Below the pieces are notes generated by a model. It worked only from the letters and a program-made list of their open reading frames with translations, had not been told where the DNA came from and did not search any database. Below are positions 36,941 through 51,164 of a DNA stretch of 64,000 nucleotides, one piece after another. A program made the position numbers and the translations under genes. Where the stretch lies: assembly GCA_019802505.1 (NCBI GenBank), contig JAFMOC010000002.1:912001-976000 (forward strand), in the 5' to 3' direction. Origin of the DNA: Corydoras sp. C115. Its lineage: Eukaryota; Chordata; Actinopteri; Siluriformes; Callichthyidae. Numbering within the stretch: position 1 is the first letter of the stretch; every line of letters begins with the position of its first letter.

Positions 36941-39900
36941 GAATAATAAAAAAAAAGTATATATATTTTTTTTAAAAAGTAAGTGCAAGCTGTTGAATTT
37001 ATTCTTTAATCTGTATGGCATGAGTAACTAAAAGTATGTGGTTGTGCAATGTAATATGTGATGTACATAGAGCAACAGACCGTAACAACATTAAATACAC
37101 TATCGCACTGTTTACCTTTCAGTTTTGTAGCTTTGCTTAAGGATGTTTTGGAGACAGAGCTTTGCGGCTTTGGTGACTCCAGATCCAAATATATTTCTTC
37201 CTCCTCTGATGTTTTAAACTTTTTTTGGGGGGGATCTGTACTATCTCCTTCTTCTTCGATTTCTGAAAGTGCCATCTTGTCTCGGGCTTCCAAAGGAAGC
37301 TGGTCCTTAAAAAGTGTTGAGGTTTGTTTTGGGGTATCCTGTCCAGGGTCGATGGTACATGCAGTCTGATCCTCTTGCAGCTTACAGAGTCTTTTCTCTT
37401 GCATGATATTTTCAAAGCTCTCTACAGTTATGATTGGTATAGTTGAATCACTCTTCCCATTGGCTACAACAGACTGGAGAAATAAAAAATATATGTATAT
37501 ATATATAAATATATAATATATATTTATTATTTTTACTATTATTATAGTTTACTATTATTTCCTCTACATTACTAACAAACAGTATATATACACAAAATTA
37601 CTGGGACATAGGTCTAGATCACAGAATTTAAGTTTTTCTATTGAGTCCAATTGCCACAGATTTTAAAGAAAATAAAACAAATCAATCAAAATTTTCACAT
37701 GTAATCTGTTGTATAAATATGAAAACATTTACACAGCCACACTCATTTACAGGACAATGAAAGTTTACAGAATTTAACTTTTTTGCAAATGACATTTACA
37801 GTGAGTCCAAGAAGTATTTGATCCCTTGCTGATTTTCTTCGTTGGCCCACTAATAAAGACATGATCATTCTATACTTTTAATGGTAGATGTATTCTTACA
37901 TGGAGAGACAGAATATTAAAAAGAAAATCCAGAAAATAAATCTAAGGAATATATATTAATTGATTTGTATTTCATGGAGTGAAATAAGTATTTGATCCCT
38001 TAGTATTCATTAGCAGTTCTGGCTTTTACAGACCAGTTAGACACTCCCAATCAACTTGTTACCTGACCTGAAGCCACCTGTTCTCACTAATCACTTGTGT
38101 GAAAAACACCTGTCCACAGAATCAGACAGATCACACAGATTTCAAGTCTCCAACATGGGTAAAACCAAAGAGCTGTCACAGGACCTCAGAGTCAGAATTG
38201 TTGACCTTCACAAAGCTGGAATGGGCTACAAAAAGACTAGTAATGTGTTGGATGTGAAAGTAACAACTATTGGTGCAATTATCAGAAAGTTTAAAGAGTA
38301 TAACATGACAATCAACAGACCTCGGCCCGGTGCTCCAAAGAAGATTTCGCCTCGTGGGGTGGCAATGATGCTGAGAACGGTCAGAAATCATCCTGCAACC
38401 ACTCGGCAGGAGTTAGCAAATGACCTGAAGGCAGCTGGGACCACAGTTTGCAAGGAAACAATTGGCAACACTTTGCGCAACAATGGATTCACATCCTGCA
38501 GTGCCCGAAAGGTACCCCTGCTGAAGAGAGCACATGTGAAGGCGCGCCTCAAGTATGCCAATGATCATTTGAAAGATGAACCAAGTTATTGGGAGAAGGT
38601 TTTGTGGTCAGACGAGACCAAAATTGAACTTTTTGGCCTCAACTCCACCCGCCATGTGTGGAGGAAGAAAAATGCTGCCTATGACCCCAAGAACACTGTG
38701 CCCACCGTCAAGCATGGAGGTGGAAGCATAATGTTTTGGGGGTGTTTCTCTGCCAAGGGTACAGGGCTACTACACCGCATCACTGGGAAGATGGATGGAG
38801 CCATGTACCGCACAATCCTGAGGGACAACCTCCTCCCCTCTGCCAGGGATCTGAAAATGGGCCGTGGTTGGGTCTTCCAACATGATAACGACCCTAAACA
38901 TACAGCAAAGGCAACAAAGGATTGGCTCAAGAAAAAACACATTAAGGTCATGGAGTGGCCCAGCCAGTCGCCAGACCTCAATCCGATCGAAAATCTATGG
39001 AGGGAGCTGAAGGTCAGAGTTGCCAAGCGACAGCCCACCAACCTTCATGATTTAGAGAGGATCTGCAAAGAAGAGTGGGCCAAAATTCCCCCTGGTGTGT
39101 GTGCTGAACTTGTGGTTAACTACAACAAACGTCTCACCGCTGTGCTTGCAAACAAAGGCTTTGCCACCAAGTATTGAGTGTGTTTGGCAAGAGGGATCAA
39201 ATACTTATTTTCATCATTGAAATACAAATTAATTAAAATATATTCTTTAAAATTATATTCTGGATTTTTGTCTTGATATTCTGTCTCTCCATGTTAGAAT
39301 ATATCTACCATTAAAAGTGCAGAAGGATAGTGTCTTTATTAGTGGGCAAACAAAGAAAATCAGCAAGGGATCAAATACTTCTTGGACTCACTGTATGTGT
39401 GGATGTGTATGGGACAGAGAAATAGTAATGAGGGTTGTGTGTATGTGTGTGTGAGACAGAGATATTATAAAATTGTGTGCGTTTGTGTGTCTGTACGTGT
39501 TTGAATATTCACACACTTGTCACCTTCTCCACTTGATTATGCTAAAAACATTGCATGTACAGCCTATTAAATCTGACAGTGTAAATGGGAACTCCATCAT
39601 AAGCATGCTGAAATCAGAATGGCTGATGGCAGTCGTAGATTTAAAGAATTTAAAGTCGTAACTTTAAACTCCATTCAGGCTGTCATATGCAGTCAGGCTG
39701 TCATATGCAAATGAATCCATACATCATAATACTATATAATATATAGAATTCTATCTACACTGCGTGCAGAATTATTAGGAAAGTTGAATTTGAGGGTATT
39801 ATTTTTATTATTGAACAACAAATGTGTTCTCAATTAACTCAAAAGACTCATAAATATCAAAGCTTAATATTTTTGGAAGTTGTAGTTTTTTTTAGATTTG

Positions 39901-42900
39901 CTATTTTAGGAGGATATGTGTTTGTGCAGGGAATTATTACTGTGCAGAATTATTATGCAACTTAATAAAAACCAAATATATACCAATCTCAATTGTTATT
40001 TTCACCAGGTAAACCAATAACAGAAAATTTTGTAATAAACATTTCTGACATTCAAAAACAAAAACAAAAGCACCTTTACTTACGATGACACTCAAAAGCC
40101 TTCCATCCATAGATTCTGTCAGTTGCTTGATCTGTTTATGATCAACATTGTGTGCAACAGCCACCACAGTCTTCCAGACACTGTTCAGAGAGCTGTACTG
40201 TTTTCCCTCCCTGTAGATCACACATTTTATGAGGGACCACAGGTTCTCTATGGGGTTCAGATCAGGTGAATAAGGGGGCCATGTCATTATTTTGTCTTCT
40301 TTTAGACCTTTACTGGCCAGCCATGTTGTGGAGTATTTGGATACATGTGGCATTGTCCTGCATGAAAATCATGTTTTTCTTAAATGATACAGACTTCTTC
40401 CTGTACCAGTGCTTGAAGGTGTCTTCCAGAAACTGGCAGTAGGTCTGGGAATTGAGCTTCATCCATTCTCAACCCGAAAAGGTCCCACAAGTTCATGGGT
40501 GTCATCTTTGTTGATAACAGCCCATACCAGTACCCCAACTCCACCTTGCTGGCGTCTGAGTCTGCCCTTTACTGATCCAGCCTTGGGCCCATCCATCTGG
40601 CCCATCAACAGTCACTCTCATTTCATCAGTCCATAAAACAGTCTTAAGATATTTCTTGGCCCAGTCTTGACGTTTTATCTTATGTTTCTTGTTCAAAGGT
40701 GGTCGTTTTTCAGCCTTCCTTACTTTGGGCATGTCCCTGAGTATTGCACACCTTGTGCTTTTTGATACTCCAGTAATGTTGCAGCTCTGAAATTTGGCTA
40801 AACTGGTGGCTAATGGCATCTTGGTAGAGTCACGCTTGATTTTCCTCAATTCATGGGCAGTTATTTTGCATCTTATTTTTCCAACACGCTTCTTGCGACC
40901 CTGTTGGCTATTTGCCATGAAACGCTTGATTGTTCACTGATCACGCTTCAAAAGTTTGGCAATTTCAAGACTGCTGCATCCCTCTGCAAGACATCTCATA
41001 ATTTTGAACTTTTCAGAATCCGTCAAATCTCTCCTTACCCATTTTGGTAAAAAAAAGGAAGTTGCCTAATAATTAAGCACACCTTATATAGGGTGTTGCT
41101 GTCATTAGACCACACCCCTCCTTATTACAGAGATGCACATCACCAGATTTACTTAATTGGTAGTTGCCTTTCAAGCCTATACAGCTTGGAGTAAGACAAC
41201 ATGGATCACAAAAGGATGATGTGATCAAAATATTAATTTTGATCGCCTAATAATTCAAGGTAATTAAAATTTCAAAATTAAAAAAATAATTCAAATTGCA
41301 AAGTTGTTTGTTTGGAGTCTGAGTCTGGAAAAAGTGTGCGTAGTCTTTGATAAATTTTGAGTACAAGGTATAAGACTAAACGCATTTAGCTGCACTATAA
41401 TGCCACCTACAGGCCAACTGTATTCAGCATCAGTACCGTACATATTTAGCACCAGGCCCTGAGGAGGCCGATCAAACTTCATGCTTGAACCCCTCAAAAT
41501 AAAATGTTTCCACTAAACTGAATTCTAACTTCTACTAGTCTGTCTATTACCTAAATGCGAGGGACATGATCTCATCTCCTCGCTGAAGAACCGATTTTGG
41601 ACAGCCTGGTGTGCGTCATACTCTAAATACTTAAGCAGGGGCGTTTTTTGGGGCTTTAGCCCAGATCCCCCTCTATCCTCTTTAAAAGTGCTCTTTCATC
41701 AGTGTATTTAAACATTTTTCAAACTGTTTTTACATTCATTTTGTTTGATCATTCATTACTTATATTGGATAAAATTAAATAACATATGAAAGATGTCTGT
41801 CAGCAGTGGAGAGCACATTCATTTCTAATAAATTATGGTTTTGGCTGAAACATTTTGAATAAACGAACCTGAGCTTCGGCAGAAAAGCATGAATCTGTTT
41901 TACGAGTCAGTCGCAGATGAGTTTAAATAAGGGTTTGATTTGAAATACAGTAACTTTGCGACAGTTTGCGCCTTAAAAAAATGCTGACGGTTTCTGAAAG
42001 CTGAGAAACTGCTCTTTACAGCTAATATACAGTTTTTTTCTGGTAATTTTACTCCCGATACTTGCGAAAAAAATCTCTCTCCCTCACACACACACACACA
42101 CACACACACAGAGCTTGGAAGCACAAACAGCTGATGGTGACTCCATCATTCGGTCTCGCTGCTACAGGAGATGCGGCCAGAGAAAGCTGCTCTCATTTGA
42201 TCCGGGGCTACTGACAGAACATCCGGGGCTTTAGCTTCGAAAGCCCAGGTCTATCGACGCGACACAAATTATAGTTTTACGTAAAAGAATTCTTGACTTA
42301 ATGTTTACCTCTGTAACATGATCCACCGTTCCACTCTCTTCTGGTTCCTTCTCTGAACTCCTGTTAACTGCTACTACAACAATTACAACAATAATGGAAT
42401 GATGTGTTTAATTACAGCATCCATAACAAATAACTAAAATAAAAAAACTAAAATTAAATGTGTGAATCTTACATGTATTCTTTTGCGTATGAAGAATTCT
42501 CCTCTTTAAAGGTACATGACTAGACTGAAGTGATTCTTCACTCGTGGTCTCCTGGATCTGGGTTTGTAATCTAGCAGCTTTTTCCTTGCGAATCTCCTCT
42601 AGGCTCTTCACTCTAACCTCTTTTTCTTGGATGGGCACTAGAGAGGTTACAGCATTTACAGAACCCCCTGTTCTCTCAACAGTGGAAGTACATTTTTCAG
42701 ACACCACCTTCTCTTCCTTGAGCTTCTTTTTCTCATGAAGGATCTCTGAGAAAGTCTTTACACGAGAGTCCTCAACAAGCTTTTTTCTTTTATAGGAGGT
42801 AGATTTAGTTTCAGGCTTCTCAGTGTCATTGCTGATTGTACACTGCACCTGACTTTTCGCAGCCTTTTCATGGCGAATCTCCTCAAGAGTTTTGACCCGA

Positions 42901-45900
42901 ATACCTTCAGATGGTTTAAGCTCATTGTTGGGGGTTGAGCAGTTTGATGTTATGCCAAGCCTCTCGTGCACTGGTCTAAGAGCTAACAAAGTACAGTATA
43001 TATTAAAATGTTTTTCTTCATTACATATACAATTGGGAGCATTAAAGATATAAATAACACAACAACTTACATTTCTGAGAGGATTTCTGCTCAGTTAAGT
43101 CAAAAAGGGATTCTTTCATCCTTAGCCCATCACCCACAAAAACATCTAAAAAAAAAAATTTAATTATAGTGAATATCTTAAAAGGCAAAAATTGTAAACT
43201 AAAAAGATATTGAGGCACGATTTAAGAATAATTTGTTGCAAATAGCCCACAGGGTCACAAGAAACATGTTGATAAATAGATATGTAAATGCAAAATAAAA
43301 AAAATAAAAAAAATTAATCTTCATTTTCAAATGTGTTGAACTGGTGTTAAATAAAACACATTTGCTTTTGTCAGAGGCTTTACATGGAATTGTTTTCTTT
43401 TTCATGGAAACCTTACCTGGTCTTTTCAACTGCAGTGATTGAAACTTCTTTATTTACTTATTAGTTTATTGCATGTGACGCACAAAACACACACACATGA
43501 ATCATGTAGTCACAATAGCAAAGTCAACGATACACCCTAAATCAAGCTGCAGGGTGCGTGGTTGACAGCGTACTAAAGATTGCTACAATAAAACTCAATG
43601 AGCCACTTTTTGTTGTAAAGGTTGTAAAGAGAATATAAACATCCACAGCATCCCAAAAAGTAAGCATGTTAAATGTTGGTGTAATTAACTCTGTTGTTTT
43701 GTATGAAACAGACACATATATTTTCGAGATATATATTGCTTTGCAAAGGTTTGGGCACCCCGATCATTTTCATGATTTTCATTTATAAATCATAGGTTGT
43801 TTAGATCAACAATGTTAGTTAAATATATCATATAGAAGATGAACATAGTGATATTTTAGAAGTGAAATGTAGTTTATAGGATTTACAGAATGTATGCAAT
43901 CATTATTTAAACAAAATTAGGCAGATTCATAAATTTGGGCACCTTGGCGTTTTATTGATTTGTGCAATAAAACGTTATGTTCAACACTAATTGGAACACA
44001 AAATTAGTTTATGCTCATTGTCCCTAGCCCTACATACACATGTAAATACAATTATAAGAAAGGGTTGGCCAAGATGGCCAATTGAAAGTATTTCTCCTTT
44101 TTGCAATTTTTCGAAAAAAAATGGCAACATGGGAGCCTCAAAACAACTTTCAAATGAACTGAAAACAAAAATATTTCAAAATCATGGTTTAGGAGAAGGA
44201 GATTTCAGCTGTCAGGTTCCACTGTGAGGAACATAGTGAGGAAATAGAAGACCACATACAAAGTTCTAAGAAACTTTGAAGAAAGGAAAATTCAAGAACA
44301 ATACTCAACAAAAATGTAGAACAAATACATCACAACAACAACAACAACAACAACAAAAAACTAATAAATAAATTAAAACACCATATACAACTACAACTTC
44401 ACCATCTCTGCTGTGCTCTTGTTGTTCTTGCTGTGTTTTTGTTTGAAGTTTTTAGGTTTTAAGCTTTGGGCAGTTTTTAGTTTTAAGAAGAAGTTTTAAG
44501 AAGAAAAAATCTTAAAGATGCCTCATCTTTAAGATGCCTCATCTTTAACAATTCTGTGCTGCCAGAATTGTTACAAACTACAGAGAATGACAGCTGTGGA
44601 AAAGGATTTTCAGAGCCTGCTATCAGAGTTTAAGGATTGCATTTCAGTGCTATGCAAGGCATGATGCGAGGAATATGGTGTATAAGGCATATAATAAGGT
44701 GTATGGGCAGCAGAATGCAAGTAGTGGACTCAACAGAGAAGTGGGCAGTGCAGTGGCACAGAACTAGACCAGAGGAGAGTGTGGATGGTAACATTGCCAC
44801 GAGTACTGCTAGAGATTGGCAATGGGTGCAAATTGATGCTAGACCCAATCACCGTGTTTCATATAGCTCCGTAATGCAAGGCGTTGTGCAAGGAGAAACT
44901 ATGTATGGGAGTGTGTGCAGCAGACAACAGGCGGAGCAGTGGACAGGGGCGGCGCATAGAATCTAGACACAAACGCCATCCTTTACCTCTGATAGCTCTG
45001 TAGTCTAGCTCTGGCGCCACACCTGTCCAGTGAATACAACTGTTAAACCTAATATTTCTGCTCAGAAAGCACAGCACAGCACAGCACAGAACCAGACCAG
45101 ATCATCAGTCTTATGCACTTCAGATGAAAAACAGATTTGAACCACTGCATGCTTTCAGTGAAAAAAAGAAGTGAAAATAACATAGAAAGTGACAGAAGTG
45201 GCATCCAGTCCCAGCACTCCTGCAAACGTACAGCAGATTCCCTGCTTTTTGGAGAAAAAGAAAAAGAAATCGTAGTGTAATGTGAGCCAAAGTTCACAGT
45301 CCCTGAGCACAATGCAAAGCTTCCAGCCACACTGGCTGTATATATGAGAGTAAAGCGAAGAGGATGAGAAGTTCTGAAAAGGGATTTTAATGGCCTTTTT
45401 AACACACTCAGCAAACTAAACATACAACCGTTCATCAGTGTAGCTATACCTGCAGGAAGCACCAGTATGTTCTCAAGATTACTCAGATTAAACACCGCAG
45501 ATCAAATGGACTGAATTTTATTGACAATTATAACTAAAGAAGAGGGAGCTTTTTCATAGAAATTGTATGTACATAAATAAGAGGGGTTTAAACTTTTGAC
45601 AGAGAACCTCATTTTCTCAGTGTGCAATTTCTCCACTCCCCTTAATAATAACACATCAGCAACAACCTCCAGGAACTCTACTACACAAGTTAATGACTAA
45701 ATTTTAGAGCAAGACCTAAGGGAACCGAAGTCTTTGAACATGAGTGGCAATGATCAATTCTACCAGCTGGCGGAGTCACCAAAATTCCAAGAGGAATTTA
45801 TGTCCTCTAATCCATCTCTCACTTCACCCCATCTGAACCTCCCAGCAGAAAAGAAGCTGGTATCAGCTGGGACAAGGCTGTCATTTTCCCTGTCAGTCAG

Positions 45901-48900
45901 CCCTCAGGTGCGGAGAAGAATCACCCCAGCTTCTACTTCATCCACAACCACATCCTCACTGCAGTCCCCCAGATTGTCAAGCTCCATCTCCACATGAAGC
46001 ACTTCAAAAAAGGATACAAGATCCCCAACCACCAGAAAGACAGCTTCCCTCACAGCTCCATCAGCTGATAATGTGGAGGAAACGATGTTTTCAAAATTCT
46101 TGCTGCCACATTGATGTTAGCATTACATGTTTTTAAAACAAGCTGACCCTGGGTGTCTGCAATCTGTCCAATTCCAGTACTTATTTTTCAAAAATCAAAA
46201 GCAGACCATTCTTATCCAACTATGGACCTGAACACACACCATAACATAACAAAGAAACCTTAGTTAAAAAGTCAGTGATCCACCTACAGTCTTGACATTC
46301 TACCTACAAATTTCTTCAAGAATGTGTTTCACATTATAGCACCAGACATACTCCTGATTTGTAAACACCTTGTCACAATTAGACTGCCTGTGCGGCGTGG
46401 AAACAGAGTCCATAAACGGGATAAAGTTTTATATTTAATGCAGGACCTAACTGACTTATACGGCACTGAACATTGACATGCAGGAGAGGCAGAGTAATGT
46501 ACACTCCGGGGTAATCACATGATGGGCAAACACAGCAGAAGATAATTAAACGCATCAATTAACTAATAACAACTAATTAACAACACGCAGACAAAACAAG
46601 ACAAGGAAGACACACATTCCTAGTCCTGACAGTCCCCCCCAAGGGCACACAAAAAGAAAGTGCCCAAAAAAAAAAAAAAAAAGGGAGAGCATATACATAC
46701 AATCTGGCGGAACTCATACACTCACGGGTCTCTGTCCAGTGCCCAATCTGCAGGAACTCACACATGCTTAGATCAGGTTCTCTGTAGGTGATCACAGGCT
46801 GCAGGACACACACTTTTTTGGGTCAGGTTCTTGAACAGATGCATACTGTACACTGCTGGAACACAACAAAACAATAACAGACTGTCCCAGTTTATCGCAT
46901 GCAGTCACGCAATGCCACAGAAGTCCAGTGCAAACCTGGTAATGCCTGGAGCTCGACAGATGCAACGGGAACCATGGGTCTCCAAGCAATTCCACGCAGG
47001 GACATAGAAGCCCAGAGATGTGCATGGCCATCCTTAGAGTGCAAAAGGGGACGATTGCCACTATGGTCTCCAGGCCATCAGCCCTGAACCATGACCAGTT
47101 GAGTCTGAGGATCCATAGGGAAGCAACAAAGGAACAGGTGAGTGAAGGTCGACAGAAACACAAGTAGTGCAGGAACAGAGTGGGTGATGTTAAAAAAGAC
47201 GAGGGATGAAGGCGGAAACTTCTGAGCGGAACCAGATTGAACGATGATCAGTGAAGTCCACTGGCATAGAATGACACAAGGAAGCCCAAAAAAATATGTC
47301 CCCACTGTTTTACATACAGTATCATGGTTCTAGCGTTCTGTCACAATTAGGCTGACTCCACGGCTTGGAAACAGAGCCCAGAAACAGGATAAAGTGTTAT
47401 ATTTAATGCAGGACAGAACAAGGGGACAAAACACACATGCAGAAATGAACCTAATGGACTTATGTGACTCTAGAATACCGACATTCAGGAAAGGCAGGGT
47501 AATATATACTCCAGAGTAATCGCATGACGAGCAAACACAGCAGACGATAATTTAACAATGAACGCATCAATTAACTAATAACAGGGACGAATTAATGACA
47601 TGCAGACCGAAACAAAACAAGGAACACATACATTCCTACTCCTGACACACCTCACTCAGGGGTGTTTCCAAACTCACTGAAAACAGCAGTTGTGAAGCCT
47701 TACTACACTTACTACTACTAAAAAAAACTACAGACCAATTTTTAATCTACCATTTAAAATCATAAATGTAGTGAAGCCTTACTACACTTACTACTACTAA
47801 AAAAACTACAGACCAATTTTTAATCTACCATTTAAAATCATTGAGAAAACAGTTTTTAAGAAAATTTCTAGCTTCTTGTTCATAAACGGCAGCCTGGACA
47901 AATTCCAATCAGGGTTCCGGGTCAACCATAGCAGTTACAGCTCTAATCAAGGTCTTAATGACATTCGTTTTAATATAGAGGCTGGAAAGGCATCTCTTTT
48001 ATTATATATTTTATTATTTATATATTTTATTATATTATTATAACTTTCTGCACCTGAATGAAGATAAAACAGATTATTTCATTTGCAATAACAACAATAA
48101 GCAGACAGCAATGAAAGACACAGGTTGGCTACATTTGACTCAAAACTAAAGAACAGGCACACAACGTTGGTGTATTAATGGACTCAGATGAAACTCACAA
48201 GCAAACATAAAACATGTTATGCGATTATATACAATAATCATTTATATGTGTTATAATACTTAAAAACGTATGTAATAATAATATGAACCACATTGATAAC
48301 TTTAATTTTACTTCCTTATGTAGTGTACCCACCAATTTTGTCCATGTGTTCATTAAAAAATAGCTCAGAACAAACATGCGTCTCTTCACTGGCATCAATT
48401 TCTTTTCTTCAAAAATGCCAAATATTTACCCTACTTCCTCCCATAATCCTCTAGTCTTCCCGATTGCTTATAAGATTTATTTTTTTCGCGAAAGCCGCCA
48501 TCCTCACATTTACATCTGAGCAAAATCTGTCTTCCACAATGCTGGTTTAATCCCACCTTTTGTTTGATTTGTTTTCCTCTAGCAAATCTGTCTCATCCCC
48601 CAAAACAAACAGCATAGGACTAAGCAATATCTGTATTCTTGAAATATGTCACATATCCTGGTATAAAATATAAGTTTTTCACAGGAAAATGTTAAATACA
48701 AAAATAATACATGTAGGAAATGCCCTTCCTCTAATTTACATCTTCAACAAACTGGAGTGACTTTTAACCCCAATTTTAATAATCTGGAGGGAGTCCAGTA
48801 GAAATGTGGTATCATTTTATATGTGATAAGTCTTATCTTTAGATCTCTTTACATTGTTTTAATACTTTTACATATCCTATCTATGTGATTTAAATCCCTT

Positions 48901-51087
48901 TCCCTTTTTGCTTTTTAAGTGCTAATAATGTATTTTTGCCTACATTTTGAGTCATCATAGAATAATACACTGAAGTTCCATGACCCTTTCTATGACATGT
49001 TAATTAGCGGTGCTGAAAAAAATCGATTCTTCAAAGAATCGCGATTCGTAGTCCTGGTGATTCTGAATCGATTCAAAATGCCCATAAATCGATTTAAAAA
49101 AAAATGGGTTTAAGTTTTATTTTTTGCCGCCCCCTCCCGAGCATACTGCATATTGCATTACGATTCCACTCGGCCACCGTACAGCAAACTTGTTAACCAG
49201 CTCCTGTTGACTGATGGAATGCTAGTTCATGCTAGCGGGAAGCATGGACCAGGGGGAGAGCATGATTCGACCCCCCGTCGGTGTTAAAAGCCGGTGTTTG
49301 TCTTTTAAAGCCAGGAAGAGAGAGCTCGACATGAACACAACTGTTTACAATGAGTGTAAAATGAACGCGTTTCATTTCTCCGGTTCTCCGGTTTCCTCCC
49401 ACAGTCCAAAAATATGGATCAAGTCAATTGAGTTCTCCAAAATTGCCCCATGTAGAGTGTGTCTGTGTGTGTGTGCCCAGCGATAGATTGGCGCCCTCTC
49501 CTGGGTGTATCTGCCCAGCGTCCGAAAAGTTCTCCCCTGGATGGGCATGGGGAACCCCCCCGCGACCCTAATATAGGATAAAGCGGAAGATAATGAATGA
49601 ATGAATTTTAAAGATTTGCAAAATATAAATGCACTCTGACTGTAAAGTCTGTATTTTAGTTTCGATTAAAGGCTAATGCACTATGGTAAACTTTTGTATT
49701 AATATATTTCGAATTATTTGTTCATTGATAGATTTTTTTATGTAAGAAAAAGCCAGGCAGCTAAGCGAACCTAATACTGCTCATTTTAATTTGGCGCAAC
49801 CCTATTTGTTGTTTAAATATAAAATGATGCAAAAAGATTTGATACAGGAAGGAACCTGAAAGTATTGTTTTAAATAAATGTTCTGTTTGTTTATGTTGTT
49901 GTTTAATCTTGTCAATCACATAATTAAAAAAAAATTTAAAGACCATTTAAACTAAAAAATCATTTCTGAATCGAATCGTGACCTCAAAAATCGGAATCAA
50001 ATCGAATCGCCAGACACTGAGAGATCTGCACCCCTAATTTTAATGTCATTGAAAGTAACTCTGCAGCTCGACTTGTGTTCAATGAACCCAAGCAAACTTA
50101 TGTCACTCCACTTCTCATCTCTCACAATTGGCTCCCTGTAGCTGCTCGCATTCAGTACAAGGCACTGGCCTACAGGACCATTTCTGGATCTGCTCCCTCT
50201 TACCATCAATCTATAATTCCAAAATACACTCCAACTTGTTTTCTTCGCCCTACTGATTAATTTCACCTGGTGATTCAACCTCACCATGGTGCTAACTCTT
50301 AATCCGTATCATTCACCATTGCAAAAATTGTCGAATGATTTTCTTAACTCTGAATGTAAAATGGACTGATTTAACATCTTTGAGAAACAACTCAAAACAC
50401 ATTTCTATATTTCTATCACACACACACAAACACACACACACACACACAAAAAATAATATGTATATAAAACTAATAATAGGAGGCGGGATCGGATAATGAT
50501 CAGGATTCAAAATTCTAGTGTAGCTGTTTTTTCCAACTACTGACTTGTGTTGTTCTCTAATCTGTAAGTCATTTTGGATAAAAGCTTGGATAAAAGCTTG
50601 CTAAATGACTAAATGTAAATGTAATATATCATTTTAAAAGTCCCTGGAGCTTCTGAATCAGTTTTAAATACTTTAAAGAGTAAATGTCGTAAATGATGTA
50701 AATATCTAAAGAACTGAGATCTTAAAATTCTAAATTGTTGTATCAGGTTTTCAAATGATTTTAACATGCAATTATGATAAAGCTCATCCAGTGTATAAGC
50801 ACCCTTTTCTATACACTCTTTCCATTATAATGGTGCTTTATATCAGCAGATTCTAGAGAACAATGTGTCAGTGACAAATATGTCAGTGACAAATATGAAG
50901 TTGTGCTGGGACTGGGTACTTCAACAAGACAACCACCCTAAACACTTCTCAAAATCTACTAAGGCATTCATGCAGAGGAACATATACAACATTCTGGAAT
51001 ATCAGTCCCCAGACCTGAATATTATTCAAAATCTGTGGTGTAATTTAAAGCTGGCCATGTGGGTGCAATATTAAAATTAATCCATAC

Positions 51088-51164
<77 letters not shown>

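Larger units (their letters stand above)
46371..47647 (-). mobile_element. Small non-autonomous LTR retrotransposon, 1,277 bp
   Basis: Two direct repeats, 46,371-46,631 and 47,339-47,647, both start TGTCACAATTAG and end CCTGACA. The whole is bounded by CACCT on both sides (46,366-46,370 and 47,648-47,652). A C-rich tract beside the first repeat is a polypurine tract on the minus strand, giving minus orientation. The 707-bp interior has no gag or pol, as in TRIM-type elements. The LTRs differ by a deletion of about 45-50 bp and scattered substitutions. Confidence 0.85.
46180..48215 (+). pseudogene. CR1/L2-type LINE RT relic, interrupted by LTR element
   Basis: Plus-strand fragments read F-K-N-V-F-H-I-I-A-P-D-I-L (about 46,320) before the LTR element. 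After it come the block after VNTSL, K-T-A-V-V-K-P, NYRPIFNLPFKIIEKTV, FQSGFRVNHSS (about 47,905) and LNEDKTDYFI (48,055). The RT catalytic box is missing. A 79-bp tandem duplication (47,692 and 47,771) lies inside. Confidence 0.7.

Noticed and set aside
38056..38154. Upstream ATG extending the intact transposase by 33 residues
   Set aside because: Tc1 transposases start at MGKTKEL-type sequence; the extra residues fall in the subterminal non-coding region.
44637..45495. Novel genes on both strands in zc3h11a intron 7
   Set aside because: No domain, splice structure or codon pattern supports them; kept only as an unassigned region.
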